A DNA stretch of 18,004 nucleotides from Corallococcus sp. (GTDB taxonomy: Bacteria > Bacillota > Clostridia > Christensenellales > CAG-314): assembly GCA_023663205.1 (NCBI GenBank), contig JAMPHX010000020.1, positions 1-18,004 on the forward strand, in the 5' to 3' direction. Shown here one piece after another: positions 1 through 5,825 of the stretch. Both the position numbers and the translations under genes were made by a program. The notes under the pieces are model-generated. The model saw nothing but the letters and a program-made list of their open reading frames with translations, searched no databases and was not told where the DNA came from. Each line of letters opens with the position of its first letter. Within the stretch, counting starts at the first letter, position 1.

Positions 1-145
1 TGTTATTTATATATCCGCCCGTCATTGAGAACGTAATGAAGCAATCCATATGAAAAGCAATTATTTGCGTTTTTACCCAATTGCTTTGTCGCTTCGCTCC
101 TCGCAATTACAACAAAAGCAAATTGCCCGTCAAATTGTAATTTAT
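1..145. repeat. Palindromic dispersed repeat, copy A
   Basis: Left arm 21-47 begins GTCATTGAGAACGTAATGAA and ends in GCAATCC. Right arm 81-110 reads, on the minus strand, GTAATTGCGAGGAGCGAAGC followed by GACAAAGCAA, so the two form an imperfect inverted repeat around an AT-rich loop. About 21 bases beyond the right arm lies the 14-mer AAATTGTAATTTAT (132-145), shared exactly with copy B. Bases 1-10 (TGTTATTTAT) match the end of the same 14-mer at 9 of 10 positions, so the left end may lie just outside the window. Arms of the form GTCATTGCGAGCGAAGCGAAGCAATCC are a widespread non-coding palindrome class in bacterial genomes. No open reading frame here deserves a gene call. Confidence 0.65.
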
Positions 146-465
146 TTCACAATCGTCAATAAAACCAAATCGTCCTCACCTGTATTTATAATCGTATGGG
201 CAGAGCCTTCTTTGCATATATGGCAAACCCCTGACGAAAGCAATTCTTCGGTACCGTCACATACGGCTTTACCCGTTCCCGATAATACATAATTTATATC
301 GTCGCCGTTATCTTGCGTATGTAAGCCGATAGAGCCGCCCTTATGAATACAGCAATAAATAATTCTTTTGTCATTATCGGAATACATTTTTGCCGACATT
401 TCGCCTGTACCGTTATTCATACAAGGCATTGTGTGTCCTTGCATTTTATTAAAATCTATAAGCAT
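142..465 (-). CDS. Small single-domain cupin protein
   Basis: A 107-residue cytosolic protein with a single cupin barrel. Cupin motif 1 spans about residues 44-64 (GSIGLHTQDNGDD...LSGTG) and motif 2 about 77-95, with H90 and N94. The fold usually binds a metal or a small ligand; the substrate is not predictable. The usual HxH of motif 1 is H49-T-Q51, so one canonical metal ligand is missing, and the acidic position is Asp rather than Glu. I chose the ATG at 465 because GTGAGG lies 5 bases upstream and the protein then begins MLIDFNKMQG. An upstream ATG at 513 would run into the palindromic repeat and has no ribosome site. The stop codon lies inside a repeat-associated motif. No clear promoter is visible, and read-through from the gene at 654-1058 is possible. 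Confidence 0.8.
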   Translation of the reverse strand: MLIDFNKMQGHTMPCMNNGTGEMSAKMYSDNDKRIIYCCIHKGGSIGLHTQDNGDDINYVLSGTGKAVCDGTEELLSSGVCHICKEGSAHTIINTGEDDLVLLTIVK

Positions 466-477
466 TTTGACCTCACT

Positions 478-657
478 AAATTGTAATTTGTATACCTTAT
501 TTGTCATTGCCAACGAAGTGAAGCAATCCAGAAGCGACAGTCGGTTATAAGAGCGTTACCGTTAATAATCGGCGATATCATATGGATTGCTTCGGCAACA
601 AGTTGCCTCGCAATGATGATAAACGCAAAATAAACCACAATATAAATTGTAATTTAT
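478..657. repeat. Palindromic dispersed repeat, copy B
   Basis: Left arm 503-530 (GTCATTGCCAACGAAGTGAA then GCAATCCA) pairs imperfectly with right arm 583-618, which reads on the minus strand ATCATTGCGAGGCAACTTGT then TGCCGAAGCAATCCA. The inner sequence TCATATGGATTGC (578-590) is the exact reverse complement of 41-53 in copy A, so the copies share loop sequence as well as arms. AAATTGTAATTT occurs 25 bases before the left arm (478-489) and again after the right arm (644-655), framing the element. At the right end, 639-648 and 651-660 form a perfect 10-base AT-only inverted repeat around GT. The element separates the cupin gene from the gene at 654-1058. Confidence 0.65.
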
Positions 658-1058
658 ATTGTTTCAAACTTAATTGATTGAATTTCGGTTATTACTATTT
701 CAACCGCATATTTACCAATATCACCCCTTAATGAAATTGCGTTTGCAAGCGGTGAATAGAAATCCATATAAATATTAAAACGATTTTTTAACAATAGTTT
801 TTTTATATCCGATAAATTGACCACCGAAAAACGCTTTTTATGACATTTCAAAAAAGTGCAGTGCTCAAAAAGTCTATTTTTATCAAAATATTCCACAAAG
901 ATGTTCATTTTACAAGGCTTTGACAGATGATTTTCTTTGTCTGTATCATCTAAAACATAAACGCCATTTCGAAATAGCAAGGCTAATCCAAATTCTTCAA
1001 CAATTATATCGTTCACGGTAGTATCGTGTAAACCATATTCAATATATTTTTGAAACAT
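654..1058 (-). CDS. Uncharacterised 134-residue protein
   Basis: I do not recognise this family. The protein starts MFQKYIEYGLHD and looks like one small soluble alpha/beta domain. Alternating hydrophobic stretches suggest strands near residues 18-37 (VNDIIVEEFGLALLF), a conserved-looking KPCKMNIFVEYFD segment near 47-59, two cysteines flanking a lysine-rich turn (HCTFLKCHKK, about 66-75), and a C-terminal strand ending in EIQSIKFETI. There is no signal peptide or membrane segment. The ATG at 1058 is preferred because GGAG lies 6 bases upstream, and because an upstream ATG at 1103 would fall inside the likely promoter. Base composition is clearly more AT-rich than the ribosomal genes, which fits accessory DNA. 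The stop codon sits in the same motif that ends the cupin gene. Confidence 0.7.
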   Translation of the reverse strand: MFQKYIEYGLHDTTVNDIIVEEFGLALLFRNGVYVLDDTDKENHLSKPCKMNIFVEYFDKNRLFEHCTFLKCHKKRFSVVNLSDIKKLLLKNRFNIYMDFYSPLANAISLRGDIGKYAVEIVITEIQSIKFETI

Positions 1059-1094
1059 ATACATCTCCGCTAAATTACTGTTTATCTTTCTGTA

Positions 1095-1123
1095 ATTATA
1101 CATTAAATAATTTATAAAGTAAA
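1095..1123 (-). promoter_or_regulatory. Likely sigma-A promoter for the 654-1058 gene
   Basis: On the minus strand, TTTACT (1118-1123) and a perfect TATAAT (1095-1100) are separated by 17 bases. Transcription would start near 1088, leaving a leader of about 30 bases that contains the GGAG site before the ATG at 1058. The -35 matches consensus at four of six positions. It lies downstream of both hairpins that follow rplQ, so the small gene is probably its own transcription unit. Confidence 0.6.
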
Positions 1124-1130
1124 AGAAATA

Positions 1131-1165
1131 AGCGCACTTGCCTTGCTTGCAAGGTATAGTGCGCT
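1131..1165 (-). terminator. Second hairpin downstream of rplQ
   Basis: AGCGCACT (1131-1138) and AGTGCGCT (1158-1165) form a perfect 8-base outer stem. An inner CCTTGC/GCAAGG stem is closed by a tiny loop. Read on the minus strand, the hairpin is followed by the T-rich tract TTATTTCTTTTACTTT. It probably acts as a back-up terminator for the ribosomal operon, just upstream of the next promoter. Confidence 0.6.
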
Positions 1166-1183
1166 ATACTTATATTCTGTGGA

Positions 1184-1227
1184 AAAATCCCTCTGTGTAA
1201 ACTACGGTTACACGGTTGAGGGATTTT
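1184..1227 (-). terminator. Intrinsic terminator of the ribosomal-protein cluster
   Basis: AAAATCCCTC (1184-1193) and GAGGGATTTT (1218-1227) form a 10-base stem, with an inner GTGTAA/TTACAC stem. The minus-strand 3' arm ends in a run of five T. It begins 11 bases after the rplQ stop, where the end of the operon is expected. The matching A and T tracts would let it work in both directions. Confidence 0.85.
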
Positions 1228-1238
1228 GCAAATGCTAA

Positions 1239-1748
1239 TTACAGAACTACGATAAGTGCCATTTCCGCAGCGTCGCCTCTGCGCGGCGTCATTGCGTAAA
1301 TTGCCGTATATCCGCCCTTGATGCCTAATTCGTCGGCACGTTTATCAAAACGGGGAGCGTAATCGTTGAACATCTTTTCAATCAAAGGATGTCTTACGTC
1401 CTTAGTGCGAACCTTATACTCTCTGCCGCTTTCCTTGGGCAAGCGTTGTTCTTGAAGGTCTGCAAGATTGGCAATAAGCGTTCTGCGGGCGGCAAGTTTC
1501 TTTGCGCCGTCGTTTACTACCGTAACGGTAGTTTCCTTACCTTTGACAATCTTGGTTTTTTGCACTTCTACCGTATCCTTATACGTATTGATTGCAAGAG
1601 TGATGTACTTCTCGGCAAGTTTTTGAACTTCCTTGGCACGTGCCTTGGTCGTTTCCAATTTGCCGTTCCACAGCAATTGCGATACTTGATTTTTGAGCAA
1701 AGCCATTCTTTGGTCAGTCGCCTTGCCTAATTTTCTTTGTGCAGCCAT
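1239..1748 (-). CDS. rplQ: 50S ribosomal protein L17, long form
   Basis: L17 binds 23S rRNA on the large subunit near the exit-tunnel surface. The N-terminus (QRKLGKATDQRMALLKNQ, residues 4-21) and the C-terminus (GGYTAIYAMTPRRGDAAEMA, 145-164) are family signatures. At 169 residues it is about 50 longer than the usual form of around 120 residues. The extra sequence lies in the middle, roughly residues 55-118, and includes a charged valine-threonine-rich hairpin (KGKETTVTVVNDGAKK). AGGAG precedes the ATG. It is the last gene of the alpha operon, 14 bases after rpoA, and is followed by a strong terminator. I believe similar insertions occur in some Clostridia, but I cannot verify this here. 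Confidence 0.97.
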   Translation of the reverse strand: MAAQRKLGKATDQRMALLKNQVSQLLWNGKLETTKARAKEVQKLAEKYITLAINTYKDTVEVQKTKIVKGKETTVTVVNDGAKKLAARRTLIANLADLQEQRLPKESGREYKVRTKDVRHPLIEKMFNDYAPRFDKRADELGIKGGYTAIYAMTPRRGDAAEMALIVVL

Positions 1749-1762
1749 TGTGTATTTATCTC

Positions 1763-2734
1763 CTATTCATCCTTATTTCGCAAAGACAAGCCGTAACTTT
1801 CCAATTTGGCAATTACCTCGTCGAGCGACTTTCTGCCGAGATTGCGGACACGAAGCATATCGTCTTCGCTTCTCTTGGTCAAGTCTTCCACGGTTTGTAT
1901 ACCTGCGCGCTTCAAGCAGTTGTACGAACGTACCGACAAATCCATATCGTCGATGTTCATTTCAAGCACCTTTTTGTGATTATCCGATTCACGCGGAATC
2001 AATATATCTTTGTTAAACGCACCTGACAAATCCACAAACATCTTGATGTGGTCTTCGATAATCTTAGCGGCAAGCGAAACAATTTCTCTGCCGGAAAACG
2101 CTCCGTTTGTTTCAACTTCAAGCGTAAGTTTGTCCCTTGTGAGGTCTTGACCTACGCGCGCGTTTTCGACATTGTAACTTGCCTTTTTTACGGGTCCGAA
2201 GATTGAATCTATCGTTATGTAACCGATGGGATAATTGAGTTTGAGTTCTCTGTTTCTTTCCTTGTTTTTCTCTATCGAAGCATATCCGCATCCGCGCGCG
2301 CAGTACAACTCGCAATCGAGCGAACCGCCTTCTTCGAGGGAGCAAATGTACAAATCGGGGTTCAAAACCTCAACTTCGGCGTCAGTTATTATGTCTCCTG
2401 CGTGCACTTCGCACGGTCCCGTCTTGTGTATGGAAACCGTTTTTCTGAAATCTTTGTCTTCGTTGGAAGATTTCAGCGCAAGACACTTGATGTTGAGAAT
2501 AATGTCTGTAACATCTTCCTTTACACCGGATATCGTAGAAAACTCGTGTTCGACGCCGTCGATTTTCAATCCGACAACAGCCACTCCCGGCAACGCCGAA
2601 AGCAATACGCGCCTCAAAGCATTGCCGAGCGTTATTCCGTAACCTCTTTCCAATGGTTCAGCCACGATTTTTATAACACCGAGATTGTTTCCGCTTTCTT
2701 CCACTTTCATTTCCGGTTTTTCTATTTCCATCAT
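1763..2734 (-). CDS. rpoA: DNA-directed RNA polymerase subunit alpha
   Basis: The alpha subunit dimerises to start RNA polymerase assembly, and its C-terminal domain touches promoter UP elements and activators. At 323 residues its length is standard. The N-terminal domain shows the assembly signature ERGYGITLGNALRRVLLSAL (residues 29-48). The C-terminal helix-hairpin-helix domain covers about 255-320, with LSVRSYNCLKRAGI (R269 at the DNA-contact position) and RNLGRKSL. Two adjacent ATGs exist; the first is favoured because AAGGAG lies 11 bases upstream. The 64-base gap before it (2735-2798) contains a TATAAT on the minus strand (2754-2759), but no -35 at proper spacing, so an internal promoter is not established. 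Confidence 0.98.
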   Translation of the reverse strand: MMEIEKPEMKVEESGNNLGVIKIVAEPLERGYGITLGNALRRVLLSALPGVAVVGLKIDGVEHEFSTISGVKEDVTDIILNIKCLALKSSNEDKDFRKTVSIHKTGPCEVHAGDIITDAEVEVLNPDLYICSLEEGGSLDCELYCARGCGYASIEKNKERNRELKLNYPIGYITIDSIFGPVKKASYNVENARVGQDLTRDKLTLEVETNGAFSGREIVSLAAKIIEDHIKMFVDLSGAFNKDILIPRESDNHKKVLEMNIDDMDLSVRSYNCLKRAGIQTVEDLTKRSEDDMLRVRNLGRKSLDEVIAKLESYGLSLRNKDE

Positions 2735-2798
2735 TGGACAACTATCTCCTTATATTATATTTGTTTTGAGCATAATGCGCTTGCAAACCGAGCCTTTA

Positions 2799-3425
2799 TT
2801 ACTTGGAATACAACTCGACAATCATATGCTCCTGAATGTTGAGGTCGATGTCTTCTCTTTCGGGTCTTTGCAGAACCTTTCCCGTAAGAGTAGAGGGTTC
2901 GAAGTCCAACCATTTGGGAAGATTTGCGGGCTTTTTGGCTTGTTTGAGTTCCACAAACAAGGGTTGCTCCGTTTTGTTTTCTTTTATGCCGATTACGTCG
3001 CCGATTTTTACAGAATAACTGGGAATGGTTACTCTTTTGCCGTTTACCGTAATCAATCCGTGGTTTACAAACTGCCTTGCCTGACTGCGGGATACGCCTA
3101 TACCCATGCGGTATACTACGTTGTCCAATCTTTCTTCAAGCAAAATAAGCATTGTTGCACCCGTTACGCCGCGTTGACGTTCCGCTTCTTCGTAATACTT
3201 GTGGAATTGCTTTTCTTGCAAACCGTAAATTCTCTTGGTCTTTTGCTTTTCTCTCAATTGCAATCCGTATTCAGTAACCTTCTTTCTTCCGTCCGCGTGC
3301 TGTCCTGGGATTTTGTTACGCTTTGTAAAAGCGCATTTTTCCGTATAGCATCTGTCGCCCTTCAAAAAGAGTTTGCATTTTTCGCGTCTGCATTGACGGC
3401 AATCTGCCGTAGTATTTCTTGCCAT
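2799..3425 (-). CDS. rpsD: 30S ribosomal protein S4, zinc-binding form
   Basis: S4 is a primary 16S rRNA binder that nucleates the 5' domain of the small subunit, and in several bacteria it is a translational autoregulator. The 208-residue protein carries the cysteine set C9, C12, C26 and C31, spaced C-x2-C-x13-C-x4-C as in zinc-containing S4, with an additional C17. The S4 RNA-binding domain follows at about 93-155 (RLDNVVYRMGI...ARQFVNHGLITVNGK). AAGGAG precedes the start. The gene lies 19 bases after rpsK. Many Firmicutes keep rpsD elsewhere in the genome, so its place in the alpha operon here is a useful taxonomic clue. Confidence 0.97.
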   Translation of the reverse strand: MARNTTADCRQCRREKCKLFLKGDRCYTEKCAFTKRNKIPGQHADGRKKVTEYGLQLREKQKTKRIYGLQEKQFHKYYEEAERQRGVTGATMLILLEERLDNVVYRMGIGVSRSQARQFVNHGLITVNGKRVTIPSYSVKIGDVIGIKENKTEQPLFVELKQAKKPANLPKWLDFEPSTLTGKVLQRPEREDIDLNIQEHMIVELYSK

Positions 3426-3444
3426 ATCGATTTTTCTCCTTTAA

Positions 3445-3834
3445 CTAAACTCTTCTGCGCTTGGGCGGACGGCATCCGTTGTGGGGGATGGGTGATACGT
3501 CGCGAATAAGCGTTACTTCCAATTCCGCCGTTTGCAGCGCGCGAATAGCGGATTCTCTGCCTTGTCCCGGACCTTTGACGTAAACTTCTACCGTACGAAG
3601 TCCGTATTCCTTTGCCGCTTTCGCCGCAACTTCCGCTGCTTGCTGTGCGGCATATGCCGTGCTTTTACGCGAACCGCGGAAACCGAGTGCGCCTGCACTG
3701 GACGCGGACAGCGCGTTGCCGTTCATATCCGTAACCGTTACTATCGTGTTGTTGAAGGAAGCGTGAATATGAACTTGTCCTTTATCGACCTTGCGCAGGT
3801 CTTTCTTTTTCTTAACGACTTTTTTTACTGCCAT
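3445..3834 (-). CDS. rpsK: 30S ribosomal protein S11
   Basis: S11 sits on the small-subunit platform next to the mRNA exit and helps form the 3' major-domain contacts. The 129-residue length is standard. Visible signatures are HIHASFNNTIVTVTD (residues 22-36), the GFRGSRKSTAYAAQ segment, the GPGQGRESAIRAL motif and the invariant C-terminal PHNGCRPPKRRRV. AGGAGGT is placed 8 bases before the ATG. It is 14 bases from rpsM and 19 from rpsD, within the alpha operon. Confidence 0.98.
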   Translation of the reverse strand: MAVKKVVKKKKDLRKVDKGQVHIHASFNNTIVTVTDMNGNALSASSAGALGFRGSRKSTAYAAQQAAEVAAKAAKEYGLRTVEVYVKGPGQGRESAIRALQTAELEVTLIRDVSPIPHNGCRPPKRRRV

Positions 3835-3848
3835 TGTTCATTACCTCC

Positions 3849-4223
3849 TTACTTAGCCTTCTTACCGCGCGAAACCGTGCGTTTGGGACCCTTCCTCGTA
3901 CGCGCGTTTTGTTTGGTGGATTGTCCTCTTACGGGCAAACCCTTTCTGTGACGGATTCCCTTGTAAGAGCCTATTTCTATTTGCCTTTTGATGTTGAGCG
4001 ATACCTCGCGTCTCAAATCACCTTCGACGTGAAGATTTTTTTCAATGTAATCACGGATTTTGGATACGTCGTCTTCCGACAAATCCTTGACGCGTGTATC
4101 GGGATTGACTCCTGTTGCCGCCAAAATTTGGTCTGCAGTAGTACGCCCTATACCGTAGATATAGGTCAAGCCGATTTCGATACGTTTTTCTCTGGGTAAA
4201 TCTACACCGGAAATACGAGCCAT
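3849..4223 (-). CDS. rpsM: 30S ribosomal protein S13
   Basis: S13 lies at the top of the small-subunit head and forms intersubunit bridges; its basic tail reaches the tRNAs. The 124-residue protein opens MARISGVDLP, has the helix-two-turn-helix GIGRTTADQILAATG (residues 25-39), the signature GSYKGIRHRKGLPVRGQ and the basic tail ending SRGKKAK. AAGGAG precedes the ATG. It begins the alpha operon after the largest gap in the cluster (136 bases), so it may have a separate promoter and its own control. Confidence 0.98.
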   Translation of the reverse strand: MARISGVDLPREKRIEIGLTYIYGIGRTTADQILAATGVNPDTRVKDLSEDDVSKIRDYIEKNLHVEGDLRREVSLNIKRQIEIGSYKGIRHRKGLPVRGQSTKQNARTRKGPKRTVSRGKKAK

Positions 4224-4256
4224 TTATATTTCTCCTTATTATTGTAAATTGTTTGT

Positions 4257-4271
4257 TCGGGTACGCCCCGA
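4257..4271 (-). other. Small hairpin in the rpsM leader
   Basis: TCGGG (4257-4261) and CCCGA (4267-4271) form a 5-base G/C-rich stem over a five-base loop, about 34 bases before the rpsM start on the minus strand. It may be part of a larger leader structure. The function is unknown and the hairpin is short. Confidence 0.35.
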
Positions 4272-4276
4272 CCGCG

Positions 4277-4306
4277 TATATATTTACACGACAAAAAGCA
4301 TAGCAA
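4277..4306 (-). promoter_or_regulatory. Possible promoter for rpsM and the alpha operon
   Basis: On the minus strand, TTGCTA (4301-4306) and TATATA (4277-4282) are 18 bases apart. Each box matches consensus at four of six positions. The -35 overlaps the 3' arm of the hairpin at 4297-4333. The position directly after a terminator-like hairpin is suggestive, but the boxes are weak, so this is tentative. Confidence 0.3.
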
Positions 4307-4333
4307 CCAATGTGGAATGACGTTGCCGATGCT
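4293..4333 (-). terminator. Terminator-like hairpin between rpmJ and rpsM
   Basis: On the minus strand, AGCAT-CG-GCAAC pairs with GTTGC-T-ATGCT around a 14-base loop. The stem is ten base pairs interrupted by a small internal loop. It is followed at once by TTTTTGT, an intrinsic-terminator layout. The hairpin starts 26 bases after the rpmJ stop and lies inside the 136-base gap before rpsM. It could give partial termination that lowers alpha-operon expression, or it could be an attenuator switched by a ribosomal protein. Read-through is needed unless the alpha operon has its own promoter. Confidence 0.5.
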
Positions 4334-4359
4334 TCCCGCGCGATTGAATCCTTTGCTTA

Positions 4360-4476
4360 TTAGCCTTGTCTTTGTTTGTGCTTAGGGTACTTTGAGCAAA
4401 TTACCATTACTTTTCCGTTGCGTTTGATTACTTTACATTTGTCGCACATGGGTTTTACAGATGGTTTTACTTTCAT
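4360..4476 (-). CDS. rpmJ: 50S ribosomal protein L36
   Basis: L36 is the smallest large-subunit protein and stabilises 23S rRNA through a zinc ribbon. Translation of this 38-codon gene gives MKVKPSVKPMCDKC at the start and ends YPKHKQRQG. The zinc ligands C11, C14, C27 and H33 are all present, so this is the zinc-binding form. A GAGGAGG site lies 8 bases before the ATG. A small hairpin (ACCGA 4496-4500 with TCGGT 4505-4509) sits just upstream of that site, in the 75-base gap after infA. The position between infA and rpsM is the usual one. Confidence 0.96.
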   Translation of the reverse strand: MKVKPSVKPMCDKCKVIKRNGKVMVICSKYPKHKQRQG

Positions 4477-4551
4477 TTTGTATTCCTCCTCATTTACCGA
4501 ACTGTCGGTACTCGCTGTTTTTTGTATCGGATAATCTTGTGTCTTGCCGTT

Positions 4552-4776
4552 TTACATTCCCTTGGAACGCCAAACGATTCTGCCTTTGGTCAAGTCGTAC
4601 GGGCTCATTTCTACTTTTACCGCGTCGCCCGGAAGTATTCTTATTGAGTGGATTCTCAATTTACCCGATACGTACGCGATTATTTCGTGATTGTTGGTAA
4701 GTTTTACGCGAAACTCTGCGTTACGCAGCGCTTCAACTACCGTGCCCTCAACCTCGATTACGTCATCCTTGGACAT
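4552..4776 (-). CDS. infA: Translation initiation factor IF-1
   Basis: IF-1 is a single OB-fold protein that occupies the 30S A site during initiation and assists IF-2 and IF-3. The 74-residue product has the usual length less one or two residues. Signatures are DDVIEVEGTVVEALRNAEFR (residues 4-23), the SGKLRIHSIRILPGD stretch and SPYDLTKGRIVWR near the end. AAGGAG precedes the ATG. Its position between a KOW protein and rpmJ is typical of Clostridia. Confidence 0.98.
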   Translation of the reverse strand: MSKDDVIEVEGTVVEALRNAEFRVKLTNNHEIIAYVSGKLRIHSIRILPGDAVKVEMSPYDLTKGRIVWRSKGM

Positions 4777-4792
4777 AAAATTCTCCTTTTTA

Positions 4793-5071
4793 TTAGTTTT
4801 CAGACGGTTCGTTAAACTGTCTTAATGCGCTTTTTACTTCGCTGTCAAACACCTTGGTACCGTTTTTCAGTTTTTCCGCAAGATTTTTAAGCGAACCGAA
4901 ATAGGTAAGATGTTTGGCGTTTTTCTTTTTAGGCTTGGCAAGTGCGTGTTTGCGTCCGTCGGCTATATAGACAAAATCTCTGTCTGTCAAAACCACCAAG
5001 AAGTAATTTCCGGCGTCCCTGCCTTTCTTGGACAAAACCACATCGCCGAGAGTCAATATTCGGTCTTTCAT
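4793..5071 (-). CDS. KOW-domain RNA-binding protein (L14e-like)
   Basis: A 92-residue basic protein of the L14e/L6e/L27e-like KOW group found in Firmicutes between map and infA. The KOW segment is at about residues 8-33 (GDVVLSKKGRDAGNYFLVVL), followed by VYIADGRKH and a basic AKPKKKNAKH run (about 45-54). A short helical tail follows (LKNLAEKLKNG...LRQF). It probably binds RNA and may act on the ribosome, but no bacterial function is established that I can cite. It starts 7 bases after the map stop, with only a weak AAGG site 5 bases before the ATG, so coupling to map translation is likely. Confidence 0.85.
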   Translation of the reverse strand: MKDRILTLGDVVLSKKGRDAGNYFLVVLTDRDFVYIADGRKHALAKPKKKNAKHLTYFGSLKNLAEKLKNGTKVFDSEVKSALRQFNEPSEN

Positions 5072-5078
5072 TTTTGCC

Positions 5079-5825
5079 TTATAAACTTAATATTTCTATG
5101 CCGTCGTCTGTTATTGCTATTGTGTTTTCGTAATGCGCAGACGGATTTCTGTCGCGCGTCTTTACCGTCCAACCGTCCGACATAAAGTCTACCTTTTCGG
5201 TACCCATGTTTATCATCGGTTCGATAGCAATCGTCATGCCCGAAAACAATCTTTGTCCGTGTCCCGCTACGCCGTAGTTGGGGACATCCGGTTCCTCGTG
5301 CATCGCGCGGCCTATACCGTGCCCTACAAGTTCGCGGACTACTCCGTATCCGTTGCTTTCCGCATGGCGCTGTATTACGCTTCCAAGGTCACCCAGACGA
5401 GTTACATTGGGAACAATGCTTTCAACTCCCTTGAAAAAACACTGCTCGGTTACGTCAATAAGTCTTTGACATTCATCGGAAATTATCCCTACGCCCACCG
5501 TTCGCGCGGCGTCGCCGTTCCAACCTTCGAATATCGCACCTACATCGTAACTTACTATCTGACCTTCCTGCAACACACGCTTTTTGCTCGGTATTCCGTG
5601 CACAACCTCGCAATCTATCGATACGCATATGCTCGCGGGAAACCCGTTGTAATTCAAAAAACTCGGTATTGCCTTTTGCGAAAGTATGTATTCGTGAGCA
5701 AGTTTGTTTAACTCGTAGGTCGATACGCCCTCTTTGGTATGTTCGATTAGCAAGTTGAGCGTATCTTTTACTATTTGGTTTGCTTTTCGCATCAAAGCGA
5801 TTTGCTCTTTGTTTTTCAAAGTCAT
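5079..5825 (-). CDS. map: Methionine aminopeptidase, type I
   Basis: A cytosolic metalloenzyme that removes the initiator methionine from nascent proteins when the second residue is small. The 248-residue pita-bread domain has all five expected metal ligands: D94 (SYDVGA), D105 (GWNGDAART), H169 (GHGIG), E202 (AIEPM) and E233 (HYENT). H77 in VVHGIPS is the usual substrate-side histidine. No N-terminal zinc-finger extension is present. Its ATG overlaps the adk stop (ATGA), so the two are translationally coupled. The secY-adk-map order is the conserved spc-operon tail in Gram-positive bacteria. Confidence 0.98.
   Translation of the reverse strand: MTLKNKEQIALMRKANQIVKDTLNLLIEHTKEGVSTYELNKLAHEYILSQKAIPSFLNYNGFPASICVSIDCEVVHGIPSKKRVLQEGQIVSYDVGAIFEGWNGDAARTVGVGIISDECQRLIDVTEQCFFKGVESIVPNVTRLGDLGSVIQRHAESNGYGVVRELVGHGIGRAMHEEPDVPNYGVAGHGQRLFSGMTIAIEPMINMGTEKVDFMSDGWTVKTRDRNPSAHYENTIAITDDGIEILSL

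Noticed and set aside
50..292. An 80-codon plus-strand open frame at the left end
   Set aside because: It begins in palindromic repeat A and runs antisense to the cupin gene; the frame is explained by the repeat and the shadow of the cupin.
466..513. Upstream in-frame ATG that would extend the cupin by 16 residues
   Set aside because: No ribosome site, and the added residues come from repeat-flanking DNA; the ATG at 465 has a GAGG site at good spacing.
1..660. CRISPR array or integron attC sites as an explanation of the repeats
   Set aside because: Only two degenerate palindromes about 500 bases apart, without regular spacers, and no integrase, cas gene or attC core sequence was seen.
2735..2798. 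Possible internal promoter between rpsD and rpoA
   Set aside because: TATAAT is present at 2754-2759 on the minus strand, but no acceptable -35 lies 16-18 bases upstream.
2685..3509. A 274-codon plus-strand open frame over rpsD and part of rpoA and rpsK
   Set aside because: Antisense shadow of three certain genes, with no recognisable domain.
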